A stretch of DNA of 64,000 nucleotides from contig NZ_SOGQ01000015.1 of the NCBI RefSeq assembly GCF_004403465.1, forward strand, positions 34,733-98,732. Direction: 5' to 3'. The stretch is from Cryobacterium sinapicolor. Lineage in GTDB: Bacteria > Actinomycetota > Actinomycetes > Actinomycetales > Microbacteriaceae. Each line of letters opens with the position of its first letter. Positions within the stretch are counted from its first letter, which is position 1. Below are positions 18,177 to 26,639 of the stretch, in pieces. The translations under genes and the position numbers were made by a program. The notes below the pieces were generated by a model. The model worked only from the letters and a program-made list of their open reading frames with translations. It did not search any database and was not told the DNA's origin.

Positions 18177-18499
18177 TGGATCCGATCACCCTGCTGACCG
18201 TCGTCGTGCTGACGGTCTTCGTCGGCTTCGAGGTCGTCTCGAAGGTCTCGAGCACGCTGCACACCCCGCTGATGAGTGGCGCGAACGCCATCCACGGCAT
18301 CATCCTGATCGGCGCCATCATCGTTGCCGGACAGACCCTGGAGCCGTGGCTGCTCGCGGTCGCCCTGCTCGCGGTGGTGATGGCCACCGCCAACCTGGTC
18401 GGCGGCTTCGTCGTGACCGACCGGATGCTCAAGATGTTCGCCCCCCGCAAACCGGCCGGCGCCGAGACGAAGACCGACCCGAAGGACGCGACGAAATGA
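18176..18499 (+). CDS. pntAB: NAD(P) transhydrogenase subunit alpha, membrane part
   Basis: A 107-residue membrane subunit with three or four hydrophobic helices and the conserved segment STLHTPLMSGANAIHGIILIG. It forms part of the proton channel (domain II) with PntB. Start and stop overlap both neighbours (TGATG upstream, ATGA downstream), indicating a tightly coupled three-gene operon; the split alpha subunit is the usual actinobacterial form. Confidence 0.94.
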   Translation: MDPITLLTVVVLTVFVGFEVVSKVSSTLHTPLMSGANAIHGIILIGAIIVAGQTLEPWLLAVALLAVVMATANLVGGFVVTDRMLKMFAPRKPAGAETKTDPKDATK

Positions 18500-19869
18500 G
18501 CCTGCTCAGCCCCGAGTGGACCGGCCTGCTCTACCTGATCGCCGCGGTCTGCTTCATCCTCGCCCTGCGGGGGCTCTCCTCCCCGAAGACCGCCCGACGC
18601 GGCAACCTGATCGGGGCCGCCGGTGCACTGCTGGCCGTGATCACCGTCTTCCTCTCCGCCCGGATCGAGAACATCCCGGCCATCCTCATCGCCATCGCGG
18701 TGGGCTCGGCCATCGCCGCCCCCATCTCGCGGCGCGTGGAGATGACGCAGATGCCCCAGCTCGTGGCGCTGTTCAACGGCGTCGGCGGCGGCGCCGCGGC
18801 ACTGGTCGCCCTGCTGGAACTCGGCAGCACCGACAGCCCGTGGAGCAAGGTCGCCGTGGTCTTCACGATGCTCATCGGGGCCGTCTCGTTCTCCGGTTCC
18901 GCGGTCACCGTCGGCAAGCTGCAGGGTCTGATCAGTTCCCGGCCGCTCATCTTCCCTGGCCTCGCAATCGTGATGGGCGGCGTGGTCCTGGCCGCACTCG
19001 TCGCCGGCGGATTCGTCGTCGCCACCGGTGCGGCCGGCTGGGCCATCGCACTGCTCGTGCTGGGACTACTCGTCGGGGCGCTGCTCGTGCTCCCCGTCGG
19101 CGGGGCCGACGTGCCGATCGTGATCTCCCTGCTCAACGCCTTCACCGGCCTGGCCGTCGCGGCCTCAGGCATCGTGCTGGGCAACCTGCTCCTCGTGGTG
19201 GCCGGCACCCTCGTGGGTGCCAGCGGCACGATCCTGACCCGGGCGATGGCATCCGCCATGGGTCGCGGCGTGAACGGGATCCTGTTCGGAGCGTTCAAGG
19301 GCGGTTCCACCGCCGGGTCGACCGCCCAGAGCGACCGACCCGTGCGCAGCTCCAACGCGGAAGACGTCGCCGTGCTGCTCAACTACGCCCAGCGGGTGGT
19401 CATCGTGCCCGGCTACGGCCTCGCCGTGGCGCAGGGCCAGCACACCATCGCCGAACTCGCCACCACCCTCGAGGCGCGCGGCGTCGAGGTCGTCTTCGCA
19501 ATCCACCCGGTGGCCGGGCGCATGCCGGGGCACATGAACGTACTCCTCGCGGAGGCGAACGTGCCCTACGAGGCGCTCAAGGAGATGGCCGAGGTCAACC
19601 CCGAATTCAAGAACACGGATGTCGCCCTCGTCGTCGGCGCCAACGACGTGGTCAACCCGGCCGCGAAGACATCGCCCGGCTCACCGATCTACGGCATGCC
19701 CATCCTCGACGTCGGCGAGGCCCGGCAGGTGGTGTTCCTCAAGAGGTCGATGCGTCCCGGTTTCGCCGGCATCGAGAACGAGCTGCTCTACGACCCGAAG
19801 ACGACTCTGCTGTTCGGCGACGCCAAGGACTCACTGACGAAGGTGCTCGGCGCGGTCAACGCGCTCTGA
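18496..19869 (+). CDS. pntB: NAD(P) transhydrogenase subunit beta
   Basis: A 457-residue subunit: about nine membrane helices in residues 1-270, then the NADP(H)-binding domain III with VVIVPGYGLAVAQGQH, HPVAGRMPGHMNVLLAEA and VGANDVVNPAA. ATG overlaps the previous stop by 4 nt. A GC-rich hairpin follows. Confidence 0.95.
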   Translation: MSLLSPEWTGLLYLIAAVCFILALRGLSSPKTARRGNLIGAAGALLAVITVFLSARIENIPAILIAIAVGSAIAAPISRRVEMTQMPQLVALFNGVGGGAAALVALLELGSTDSPWSKVAVVFTMLIGAVSFSGSAVTVGKLQGLISSRPLIFPGLAIVMGGVVLAALVAGGFVVATGAAGWAIALLVLGLLVGALLVLPVGGADVPIVISLLNAFTGLAVAASGIVLGNLLLVVAGTLVGASGTILTRAMASAMGRGVNGILFGAFKGGSTAGSTAQSDRPVRSSNAEDVAVLLNYAQRVVIVPGYGLAVAQGQHTIAELATTLEARGVEVVFAIHPVAGRMPGHMNVLLAEANVPYEALKEMAEVNPEFKNTDVALVVGANDVVNPAAKTSPGSPIYGMPILDVGEARQVVFLKRSMRPGFAGIENELLYDPKTTLLFGDAKDSLTKVLGAVNAL

Positions 19870-19878
19870 GCCTCACGC

Positions 19879-19909
19879 CCGCCCGGGCCCGTGGCACAGG
19901 TCCGGGCGG
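19879..19909 (+). terminator. Hairpin after pntB
   Basis: CCGCCCGG / CCGGGCGG arms (19879-19886, 19902-19909) extended by GCC/GGT, no U run. Confidence 0.5.
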
Positions 19910-19965
19910 TAAGCTGCAAGCAGGGATTCGACCCAGGCTTGGGCGAGCCGGGGCGAGGGAGAGCC

Positions 19966-20589
19966 ATGACGAGCAGGTGGGCGCGTTTCGGTCGCGGCTG
20001 GCTGACCGCATCCGTCGCCGTCTTCGTCGCCGCCCTTTCCCACCTGGCTGCGGGCGGCAATGCCCCCGGCTGGTTGAGCGTGGGTCTGGCCCTCGCGTTT
20101 GCGGGGATCGCGTCCGTGCTGCTGGCCGGCAAAAGTCTCTCGCTACCGCGACTGTCCGTCTCCGTCGGGGTCAGCCAGCTGCTGCTGCACGTTCTGTTCG
20201 GTCTCGGCGGGGCCTCCGGCGTGACGATGACGAGCGCGTCCCATCACGGAGCCGTGACCCTCGCCGACGGGTCGGCCTCCCCTCTGATGCACTCGGCCGG
20301 CGTCATGCCGGGCGGCTGGATGTGGATCGCGCATGCCCTGGCCGCCGTCGTCACCATTGCCGCGCTGCGCCGCGGGGAGAAGACCTTCTGGGCTCTGCTC
20401 GAGGAGACGACGAACCGTCTCATCGCGGTCCTGATCGAACGCCTCGCCCCGGCCACGATCGGCGCGCAGGCGGCGACGGGTCGCCCTGCCTTCGGCCGGG
20501 TCTTCGTTCCGGCCGATCTTGGAGTGCTGCTCTCGAGTGTGCTTCGCCGCGGCCCGCCCCTGACCCCCCTGACCCCCCTGGCCCTCTGA
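19966..20589 (+). CDS. Four-helix membrane protein with His/Met-rich loop
   Basis: A 207-residue protein of unknown family. Four hydrophobic segments are visible (about residues 13-32, 37-56, 62-80, 111-130). The loop between the third and fourth holds TMTSASHHGAV and PLMHSAGVMPGGWMW, rich in His and Met, as in copper-handling membrane proteins. ATG at 19966 has GAGGGAGAG upstream. It precedes copC, a PCuAC lipoprotein and a DyP peroxidase, so a role in copper handling is a reasonable guess from context. The last residues are encoded by a 9-bp repeat. Confidence 0.75.
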   Translation: MTSRWARFGRGWLTASVAVFVAALSHLAAGGNAPGWLSVGLALAFAGIASVLLAGKSLSLPRLSVSVGVSQLLLHVLFGLGGASGVTMTSASHHGAVTLADGSASPLMHSAGVMPGGWMWIAHALAAVVTIAALRRGEKTFWALLEETTNRLIAVLIERLAPATIGAQAATGRPAFGRVFVPADLGVLLSSVLRRGPPLTPLTPLAL

Positions 20590-20590
20590 G
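20557..20590 (+). repeat. 9-bp repeat at the 3' end of the His/Met-loop gene
   Basis: CCCCTGACC twice, CCCCTGGCC once, then a degenerate copy containing the stop codon. It encodes a repeated Leu-Thr-Pro. Confidence 0.75.
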
Positions 20591-20785
20591 GCACAGATCC
20601 TGTGCGGCTGTGACCTCGGCGCCGTGACCCCTGTGACTCCCTGACGCCCCGACCGGATGGCTCCGCTCGCGCCCGGTGAGGCCTTCGGCGTCTGCGCGCC
20701 TACCCCGAGACGACCGGCACTGCTGTGCGCGGTTCTCCCGAGAAACCCCCGCTTCACCTCCACCCTCCACGAATTGGAGATTTCG

Positions 20786-21385
20786 ATGACTTCTGCCCCA
20801 CCCCGTCGCCCGGCTGCTGCCGTTTTGCTCACCGTGCTGGTGATAGCCCTGTCCGTTCTCAGCCCGGTAGCTCCGGCGGCGAACGCGCACGACTCGGTGC
20901 TGCTGACCGAGCCGGCCGACGGTGAGCAGGTCGACCCTGCTCCTACCGAGATCGCCATCACCTTCACGGACGCGATCCTCGAGCTCGGCGCAATCGTCAT
21001 GGTCGTCGACGATGATCAGAAGAACTGGGCCGAAGGCGACATGCGGCTCGAGGGGTCGCAGGCCACGCAGCCGGTGGCGGCGGACCTGCCCGACGGCGCC
21101 TACGACGTTCGCTGGCGGGTCGTCTCCGCCGACGGGCATCCAGTGTCGGGCGCCTTCGCATTCACCGTGGGCGACGTGGAGCCCGAGCCGGCGGCAACCG
21201 AGACTGCGACCCCGGCGCCGAACCCGTCGAGTGATACCGACGCGGCCACCGCACACTCGGAAGACAACGCCGACGCCGCAACGGGACTCCCACTGGTCGT
21301 GGTGGGTCTCATCGGCGCCCTGGTCGGGCTCGCCGTCTTGGCCCTGCTCATGGTCTGGCGAGCCCGGCGCCGCCGCAACCCGTGA
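20786..21385 (+). CDS. copC: CopC-domain copper resistance/transport protein
   Basis: A 199-residue exported CopC domain with a C-terminal membrane helix. Signal peptide residues 1-34 ends ANA, exposing His35 as the mature N-terminus; together with Asp116 and His118 of SADGHPVSG this makes the Cu(II) site known for CopC proteins. A Thr/Glu/Pro linker and the helix LVVVGLIGALVGLAVLALLMVW anchor it. It resembles the CopC half of YcnJ; CopD is encoded elsewhere (40041). GGAG lies upstream of the ATG. It is followed by the PCuAC lipoprotein and DyP genes. Confidence 0.88.
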   Translation: MTSAPPRRPAAAVLLTVLVIALSVLSPVAPAANAHDSVLLTEPADGEQVDPAPTEIAITFTDAILELGAIVMVVDDDQKNWAEGDMRLEGSQATQPVAADLPDGAYDVRWRVVSADGHPVSGAFAFTVGDVEPEPAATETATPAPNPSSDTDAATAHSEDNADAATGLPLVVVGLIGALVGLAVLALLMVWRARRRRNP

Positions 21386-21418
21386 AGCACCTGAAGCACA
21401 TGAGGCACCTGCAGCACC
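21383..21418 (+). repeat. 9-bp tandem repeat starting at the copC stop codon
   Basis: TGAAGCACC, TGAAGCACA, TGAGGCACC, TGCAGCACC in tandem; the first TGA is the copC stop, and units two and three repeat it in frame. Confidence 0.88.
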
Positions 21419-21470
21419 CGCACCGCACTGCTTCCCGAACACTCGACGAACCACAACAGGAGAAACTCCC

Positions 21471-22013
21471 ATGAAGCTCAACACCGCTCCCACCCGCCTC
21501 TCCGTTGCCGCCGCCGCACTGATGCTCGCCCTCTCGGGCTGCGCCGGCGCGACCGAGACGCCCGCCGAGACGACCGGCAGCGCCACCGCGGCCGACACCC
21601 TGACCATGACGGATGCCTGGGTCAAGGCGAACGAGGACGGCATGACCGGCGCCTTCGGTCTGCTCGAGAACTCCGGCACCGAGGACATCACGGTCGTCTC
21701 GGCCGAGACGACCGCGGCCTCGATGATCGAACTGCACGAAACCGTCGCCAACGACGCCGGCGACATGGTCATGCAGGAGAATCCGGACGGCTTCGTGGTG
21801 CCCGCCGACGGCTCGATCGAGCTCGCCCCGGGCGGCAGCCACATCATGCTGATGGGGCTCACCGGCCCGCTCACGGCCGGCGATGAGGCGACCTTCACCT
21901 TGACCCTCGATGACGGGTCGAGCCTCGAGTTTTCAGCACCGGTCAAGGACTACACCGGCGCCAACGAAACGTACGAGGGCGACCCCGAGATGGATACGGA
22001 CACCGACAACTAG
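21471..22013 (+). CDS. PCu(A)C copper chaperone lipoprotein (DUF461)
   Basis: A 180-residue lipoprotein with lipobox LSGC (Cys24). The PCuAC domain shows His and Met ligands in IELHETV, GDMVMQ and GGSHIMLMGL, the usual H...M...HxM copper site. Such proteins carry Cu(I) outside the membrane, for example to the CuA site of cytochrome oxidase. The C-terminus is acidic. The stop overlaps the DyP start by one base, so the two are co-translated. Confidence 0.9.
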   Translation: MKLNTAPTRLSVAAAALMLALSGCAGATETPAETTGSATAADTLTMTDAWVKANEDGMTGAFGLLENSGTEDITVVSAETTAASMIELHETVANDAGDMVMQENPDGFVVPADGSIELAPGGSHIMLMGLTGPLTAGDEATFTLTLDDGSSLEFSAPVKDYTGANETYEGDPEMDTDTDN

Positions 22014-23275
22014 TGAGTTCCAACGCACGGAACGATGTAAGCGAACAGCAAGAGTCGGCGGCCAAAACCGGCCATCGGCTCAGCCGGCGGCACCTCCTTC
22101 TGGGTGGTGCCGCCGCGGGGATCGGCGCCGCCGGTGCCATCGGCGTCGACGTCGTCGTCAAGGGCGGGATCGGCGCCTCCGCACCGCAGACGGTGCCGCT
22201 CTTCAGCGGCACCGCGGCCGTGCCCTTCTTCGGCGTGCACCAGGCCGGGGTCGACACCGAGCCGCAGTCCCGGGTCACGTTCGTCGCCCTCAACCTGCTC
22301 CCGGAGGTCGATCGGGCCGCACTCCGCCGGATGATGCGCATCCTGACCGACGACGCCGCCCGGCTCACCCAGGGCGAGGCGGCCCTGGCCGACTCCGAAC
22401 CCGAACTGGCCGTCGTGCCGGCACGGCTGACGGTCACCTTCGGCTTCGGGCCCGGCCTCGTCGCCGTCGCCGGGGGAGAGGCTCCCGGCTGGCTGCGGCC
22501 CCTGCCCGCGTTCACGATCGACCGGCTCCAACCGGAATGGAACGACGGGGACCTGCTGCTGCAGATCGCCTCCGACGACCCGCTGACCGTTGCCCACGCC
22601 ACCCGGATGCTGCTGAAGGACCTGCGCTCCTTCGCGACGGTGCGCTGGGTTCAGTCCGGTTTCCGCCGGGCGGCCGGTTCCGAGAAGCCCGGCACCACCA
22701 TGCGCAACCTGTTCGGCCAGGTGGACGGCACCGCGAACCCCGACGTCGGCACGACCGACTTCGATGGCCTGGTCTGGAGCCAGGCCGACAACCCCGGCTG
22801 GCTGGTGGGAGGAACCGGCTTCGTCCTGCGCCGGATCAGCATGAACCTGGACAAGTGGGACGGGCTCGACCGCTCGGGCCGCGAGTCCGCGATCGGGCGC
22901 ACGCTGGCCAATGGGGCGCCGTTGACGGGCACGCAGGAGCAGGACGTGCCCGACTTCACCGCGACGACCCCGCTCGGGTTCCCGGTCATCCCCGAGTTCT
23001 CCCACCTGCGCCGCGCCCGTTCCGAGAACACGGCCCAGCGCATCCATCGCCGCGGCTACAACTACGACGACGCACCCACCGGTGCCGCGGTCTCCAACTC
23101 CGGCCTGCTGTTCGCCTGTTTCCAGGCGGATGTCGACGCACAGTTCGTCCCCATCCAGACGCGCCTCGACACCCTCGACCTGCTCAACGAGTGGACCACC
23201 CCGATCGGTTCCGCGGTGTTCGCGATTCCGCCGGGATGCACGAAGAACGGCTACATCGGGGACACCCTGTTCTGA
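22013..23275 (+). CDS. Tat-exported Dyp-type peroxidase
   Basis: A 420-residue DyP/EfeB-family haem peroxidase with a twin-arginine signal (SRRHLLLG, residues 24-31) and hydrophobic stretch. The distal motif GQVDG, the proximal His region RIHRRGYNYDD and the C-terminal LLFACFQADVDAQFVPIQ are present. It oxidises dyes or other substrates with H2O2, or acts in haem/iron handling like EfeB; but efeO and efeU are not adjacent. GTG start overlapping the PCuAC stop. Linkage to CopC and PCuAC is frequent in Actinobacteria. Confidence 0.92.
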   Translation: MSSNARNDVSEQQESAAKTGHRLSRRHLLLGGAAAGIGAAGAIGVDVVVKGGIGASAPQTVPLFSGTAAVPFFGVHQAGVDTEPQSRVTFVALNLLPEVDRAALRRMMRILTDDAARLTQGEAALADSEPELAVVPARLTVTFGFGPGLVAVAGGEAPGWLRPLPAFTIDRLQPEWNDGDLLLQIASDDPLTVAHATRMLLKDLRSFATVRWVQSGFRRAAGSEKPGTTMRNLFGQVDGTANPDVGTTDFDGLVWSQADNPGWLVGGTGFVLRRISMNLDKWDGLDRSGRESAIGRTLANGAPLTGTQEQDVPDFTATTPLGFPVIPEFSHLRRARSENTAQRIHRRGYNYDDAPTGAAVSNSGLLFACFQADVDAQFVPIQTRLDTLDLLNEWTTPIGSAVFAIPPGCTKNGYIGDTLF

Positions 23276-23288
23276 CCTTCCTGCGCGA

Positions 23289-23313
23289 CCCTGGGCCCGG
23301 CGGAGGCCCAGGG
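23289..23313 (+). terminator. Hairpin after the DyP gene
   Basis: A perfect 9-bp stem CCCTGGGCC / GGCCCAGGG with a 7-nt loop, no U run. Confidence 0.6.
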
Positions 23314-23321
23314 CCGCCCGC

Positions 23322-23327
23322 GTAGAC
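23322..23327 (+). promoter_or_regulatory. -10 box for the 23365 gene
   Basis: TAGACT, 38 nt before the GTG start, leaving a short leader with AAAGAGG. Confidence 0.45.
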
Positions 23328-23364
23328 TGGATCCGACTCAACCCGCAATGAAAGAGGTCGCCGC

Positions 23365-23964
23365 GTGGCGAACGCCCAGGCTCCACAGTCCACCACAGGC
23401 CGGTACTGGCTGGTGCCGGTGCTGCGCGCCGCCCTTGCCCTGATCCCGGCGGCCGCGATCACGTTCAACGCCGATCATTCCGCGGAGTTCGGCCTGTTCA
23501 TGTTCGGGGGGTTCGCGCTGGTCAGCGGCCTCACCGTGGGTCTGCTCAGCCGGCGTGCGCTCGCCGACCCGCGGGAGCGGTCCCTCTTTCTGGTGCAGGG
23601 CGCCGTGGGTGTCGCCGCCGGACTCCTCGCGCTGGTCTTCCACGCGGGCGGGCTCGGGTTCTTCCTCTTCCTGGTGTCCGTTTGGGCGGCGGTGACCGGT
23701 TTCCTCGAGCTGTACAGCGGCATCCGTGCGCGTCGGCGCGACCCGGCCGATCGTGACTGGTTGCTGGTCGGCGCCGTCACCGCCCTGCTGGCCGTGATCT
23801 TCCTGCTGCTGCCGCCCAACGCCGTGGTGTCGGTCGGCCTGTTCGGCGCCTACCTCGTGCTGCTCGGCGTCTACCTGGCCATCGCCGGGTTCTCCCTCAA
23901 GTGGGCCGGCACGGATGCCGCCCGCACCCGCACGGCCTCACCCAACGATTCGGACACCCTGTGA
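23365..23964 (+). CDS. DUF308/HdeD-like membrane protein
   Basis: A 199-residue integral membrane protein with six hydrophobic segments in three pairs, the layout of HdeD/DUF308 proteins (AALALIPAAAITF, FMFGGFALVSGLTVGLL, LLALVFHAGGLGFFLFLV, LYSGIRARRRD, LLVGAVTALLAVIFLLLPP). Function is unknown; HdeD in enterics is linked to acid stress. The short polar C-terminus overlaps the next gene by 4 nt. Confidence 0.75.
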   Translation: MANAQAPQSTTGRYWLVPVLRAALALIPAAAITFNADHSAEFGLFMFGGFALVSGLTVGLLSRRALADPRERSLFLVQGAVGVAAGLLALVFHAGGLGFFLFLVSVWAAVTGFLELYSGIRARRRDPADRDWLLVGAVTALLAVIFLLLPPNAVVSVGLFGAYLVLLGVYLAIAGFSLKWAGTDAARTRTASPNDSDTL

Positions 23965-24215
23965 CCCAGAACACCCCGCGCAAGCCCAGCCGTTCCGAGA
24001 AGCTCAAGCCGATCGAGCTGGTCGGATTCTCCGCCGTGATGGCCGTTTTCCTCGGCCTCACGGTTCTGATGAGCACCCGGGACGTGGTGCTGGCGCTGAT
24101 CGGCTTCGGCGGCACGTTCATTCTCGTGCTCGTGGTGATCGCGATGCTCGTGCTCGGCATGAAGCCGAACCCGGCTGAGCGGTCCGACCTCGACGAGCAG
24201 AACCGCGGCCTCTGA
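23961..24215 (+). CDS. Small two-helix membrane protein
   Basis: An 84-residue protein with a basic N-terminus, two hydrophobic helices (about 21-40 and 45-66) and an acidic end. GTG overlaps the upstream stop (GTGA), so it is translated with the HdeD-like protein. I do not recognise the family. Confidence 0.7.
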   Translation: MTQNTPRKPSRSEKLKPIELVGFSAVMAVFLGLTVLMSTRDVVLALIGFGGTFILVLVVIAMLVLGMKPNPAERSDLDEQNRGL

Positions 24216-24237
24216 TCGGAACCGGCCCGCGCAGCCG

Positions 24238-25620
24238 TTACGTCAGGTAGTCGAGCAGCGGGTCCGCGAGGCCGACGTAGCTGCCCGGGGTCAGCTCGAG
24301 CAGCCGCGCCTTGGCGGCGTCGCCGATCTCCAGCCCCGTGACGAAGGCCACCAGGTCGTCCCGGTTGATGCGCTTGCCGCGGGTGAGTTCCTTGAGCAGG
24401 GCGTAGGGGTCCTCGATCGTGGAGCGCCCCGCCGACACCTCGGCGCGGATCACGGTCTGGATCGCCTCGCCGAGGATCTCCCAGTTCGCGTCGAGGTCTC
24501 GGGCGAGCATGGCGCGGTCGATGTCGATCTCGCCGAGGCCCCGCACGATGTTGTCGAGGGCGAGCAGGGAGTGCCCGAAGCCGACGCCGATGTTGCGCTG
24601 CGTGGTGGAGTCGGTCAGGTCGCGTTGCAGCCGCGACGTCACCAGTGTCGCCGCGAGCGAGTCGAGGATCGCGCTGGACAGCTCGAGGTTGGCCTCCGCG
24701 TTCTCGAACCGGATGGGATTGATTTTGTGCGGCATGGTCGATGAGCCCGTGGCCCCGACCTGCGGGATCTGGCGGAAGTAGCCGAGCGAGATGTAGGTCC
24801 AGACATCCGTCGCCAAGTTGTGCAGTACCCGGTTCGCGTGGGAGACCCGCGAGTAGAGTTCGGCCTGCCAGTCGTGGGATTCGATCTGCGTGGTCAGCGG
24901 GTTCCAGGTGAGCCCGAGGCCCTCGACGAAACCGCGGGACACAGCCGGCCAGTCGACGGCGGGATCGGCCACGACGTGGGCGGCGAAGGTGCCGGTGGCG
25001 CCGCTGAACTTGCCCAGGTACTCGCTGCCCTCGACCTGCGAGGCCAGGCGCTCGAGCCGGTAGACGAACACTGCGAGCTCCTTGCCCACCGTGGTGGGCG
25101 TCGCCGGCTGGCCGTGCGTGCGGGCCAGCATCGAATCGGCGCGGTACTCGAACGCGCGTAGGCGCAGGGCGCCGATGACGGCACGGAACTTGGGCAGCCA
25201 GACCTCGCGCACGGCGTCGCTGACGGTCAGCGCGTAGGACAGGTTATTGATGTCCTCGCTGGTGGCGGCGAAGTGGGTGAGCTCGCTGATGTGGTCGAGG
25301 CCCAGGGTGGTGAGACGGCGGCGAACGAGGTACTCGACGGCCTTCACATCGTGCCGGGTGGTGGCCTCCAATACGGCCAGCTCGTCGATCTCCGCCTGGC
25401 CGAAGTCGGTGACCAGAGCCCGCAGGGCCAGCTTCTGCTCGGCGTTCAGCGGCACGGAGCCGAACAGGCTGCGGTCGGTGAGGGTAATCAGCCACTCCAC
25501 CTCGACCTGCACGCGGGCCCGGTTGAGACCGGCCTCGGACAGGTACTCGCCCAATTCGGTGACGGCGGCGCGGTAGCGGCCATCGAGTGGGCTGAGGACC
25601 TGGGGCGGTAACGGACTCAT
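24238..25620 (-). CDS. purB: Adenylosuccinate lyase
   Basis: A 460-residue fumarase/aspartase-superfamily lyase of the E. coli PurB type. It cleaves SAICAR and adenylosuccinate in purine synthesis. TSEDINNLSYALTV, ARTHGQPATPTTVGKE, and the signature GSSTMPHKINP with the catalytic serine loop are present. ATG overlaps the phosphatase stop (ATGA). Confidence 0.96.
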   Translation of the reverse strand: MSPLPPQVLSPLDGRYRAAVTELGEYLSEAGLNRARVQVEVEWLITLTDRSLFGSVPLNAEQKLALRALVTDFGQAEIDELAVLEATTRHDVKAVEYLVRRRLTTLGLDHISELTHFAATSEDINNLSYALTVSDAVREVWLPKFRAVIGALRLRAFEYRADSMLARTHGQPATPTTVGKELAVFVYRLERLASQVEGSEYLGKFSGATGTFAAHVVADPAVDWPAVSRGFVEGLGLTWNPLTTQIESHDWQAELYSRVSHANRVLHNLATDVWTYISLGYFRQIPQVGATGSSTMPHKINPIRFENAEANLELSSAILDSLAATLVTSRLQRDLTDSTTQRNIGVGFGHSLLALDNIVRGLGEIDIDRAMLARDLDANWEILGEAIQTVIRAEVSAGRSTIEDPYALLKELTRGKRINRDDLVAFVTGLEIGDAAKARLLELTPGSYVGLADPLLDYLT

Positions 25621-26144
25621 CGGACTCCCTGTCGGATTGCGGGTGCAAGCTGCGCGAAGAGCGCTTCATTTGCGCTCTCAATCATGCCAAGAACCGTGTC
25701 GAAAAAAGCATCGTCGGAATAGTACGGGTCCGGAACGTCGAGCAGGGGCGCCTGGGCCGCATCGAAACTGAGCAGCAGGCGCACCTTGTTGCGGTCTCGC
25801 TCGGTTGTGGCCCAGTTGCGCAGAATTCGTTCCTGCGCACGGTCGAGCACCACAACCAGGTCGAGGTCGGCGAACCACTCGGGGTCGAACTGGCGGGCCC
25901 GGTGGTGGCGGCCGTCGTAGCCGCGGGCGGCCAGGGCGGCGATCGTGCGCCGGTCTGCCTGCTCGCCGACGTGCCAGTCCCCGGTGCCGGCCGAGCTGGT
26001 CGTGATCAACCGGCCCAGGCCGGAGCGGGTGATCAGGTCGCGCAGCGTCACCTCCGCCATCGGCGAGCGGCAGATGTTGCCGGTGCAGACGAACACGATG
26101 CGGAAGGGTGTGGACTCATCGGGCGTGGTCGACACAATGTCCAT
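25617..26144 (-). CDS. Low-molecular-weight protein-tyrosine phosphatase
   Basis: A 175-residue phosphatase with the P-loop CTGNICRS (nucleophile Cys20, Arg26) and the general-acid loop DPYYSD. It lies 5' of purB with a 4-nt overlap. ATG 26144 is preceded by CACAAT ending 7 nt upstream, a weak -10 in the leaderless position. Substrates could be phosphotyrosine proteins or arginine phosphate; the sequence does not say which. Confidence 0.9.
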   Translation of the reverse strand: MDIVSTTPDESTPFRIVFVCTGNICRSPMAEVTLRDLITRSGLGRLITTSSAGTGDWHVGEQADRRTIAALAARGYDGRHHRARQFDPEWFADLDLVVVLDRAQERILRNWATTERDRNKVRLLLSFDAAQAPLLDVPDPYYSDDAFFDTVLGMIESANEALFAQLAPAIRQGVR

Positions 26145-26285
26145 GACCCCATTGTGTTGCACCGGGACTCCTCCACAGCCGCCGCCGGGCGGCATGTTCC
26201 GTGAACTCTCGGATTCGGCACCACCGGTATGGCCGGGGGTGGCACGCTCACTGGCAGCGAATCGGCGGCGCGCAGGAGGGCAGAC

Positions 26286-26639
26286 ATGGAGATTCCGGGC
26301 ACGATTCTGACCGACTACGCGCTGTCGGCACGCCTAGACGGACTCCGGCAGCAACGGATGCTGCTGCGCCGGCTCCGCGACGACGTCGACATCGCCGCCG
26401 GCGGGCTCTCGGCCGGCGACCTGACCGGCTCGTGGCGCTCCGAGTCCCAACGGGGCTACGACCGCCGACGCAGCGACCTGGCCGGCGAGCTGCGACGGGC
26501 CGCCGGCCTCCTCGACACCGCCCTCACCGAGGTGGTGGCCGCGATCGATCAGGTCGGGGCGGCCCTGGCCGAGGCCGATGCCTGGGGTCCGGTCCCGGCT
26601 CTGGCACCCGGCGATGCTCCGGCCTCGGTGTCCCGATGA
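26286..26639 (+). CDS. WXG100-like small helical protein
   Basis: A 117-residue, cysteine-free protein predicted to be two long helices around GSWRSESQRG (Trp50). That resembles the helix-turn-helix of WXG100/ESX substrates, although the turn reads W-R-S rather than W-x-G. GGAGG precedes the ATG. The next gene starts 4 nt before its stop. Pairing with a larger hydrolase suggests an ESX-type or similar export partner, but no ESX machinery gene is in the window. Confidence 0.55.
   Translation: MEIPGTILTDYALSARLDGLRQQRMLLRRLRDDVDIAAGGLSAGDLTGSWRSESQRGYDRRRSDLAGELRRAAGLLDTALTEVVAAIDQVGAALAEADAWGPVPALAPGDAPASVSR

Noticed and set aside
18516..20627. 703-codon frame overlapping pntB and the next gene
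   Set aside because: Arg/Gly/Pro-rich out-of-frame reading of two good genes.
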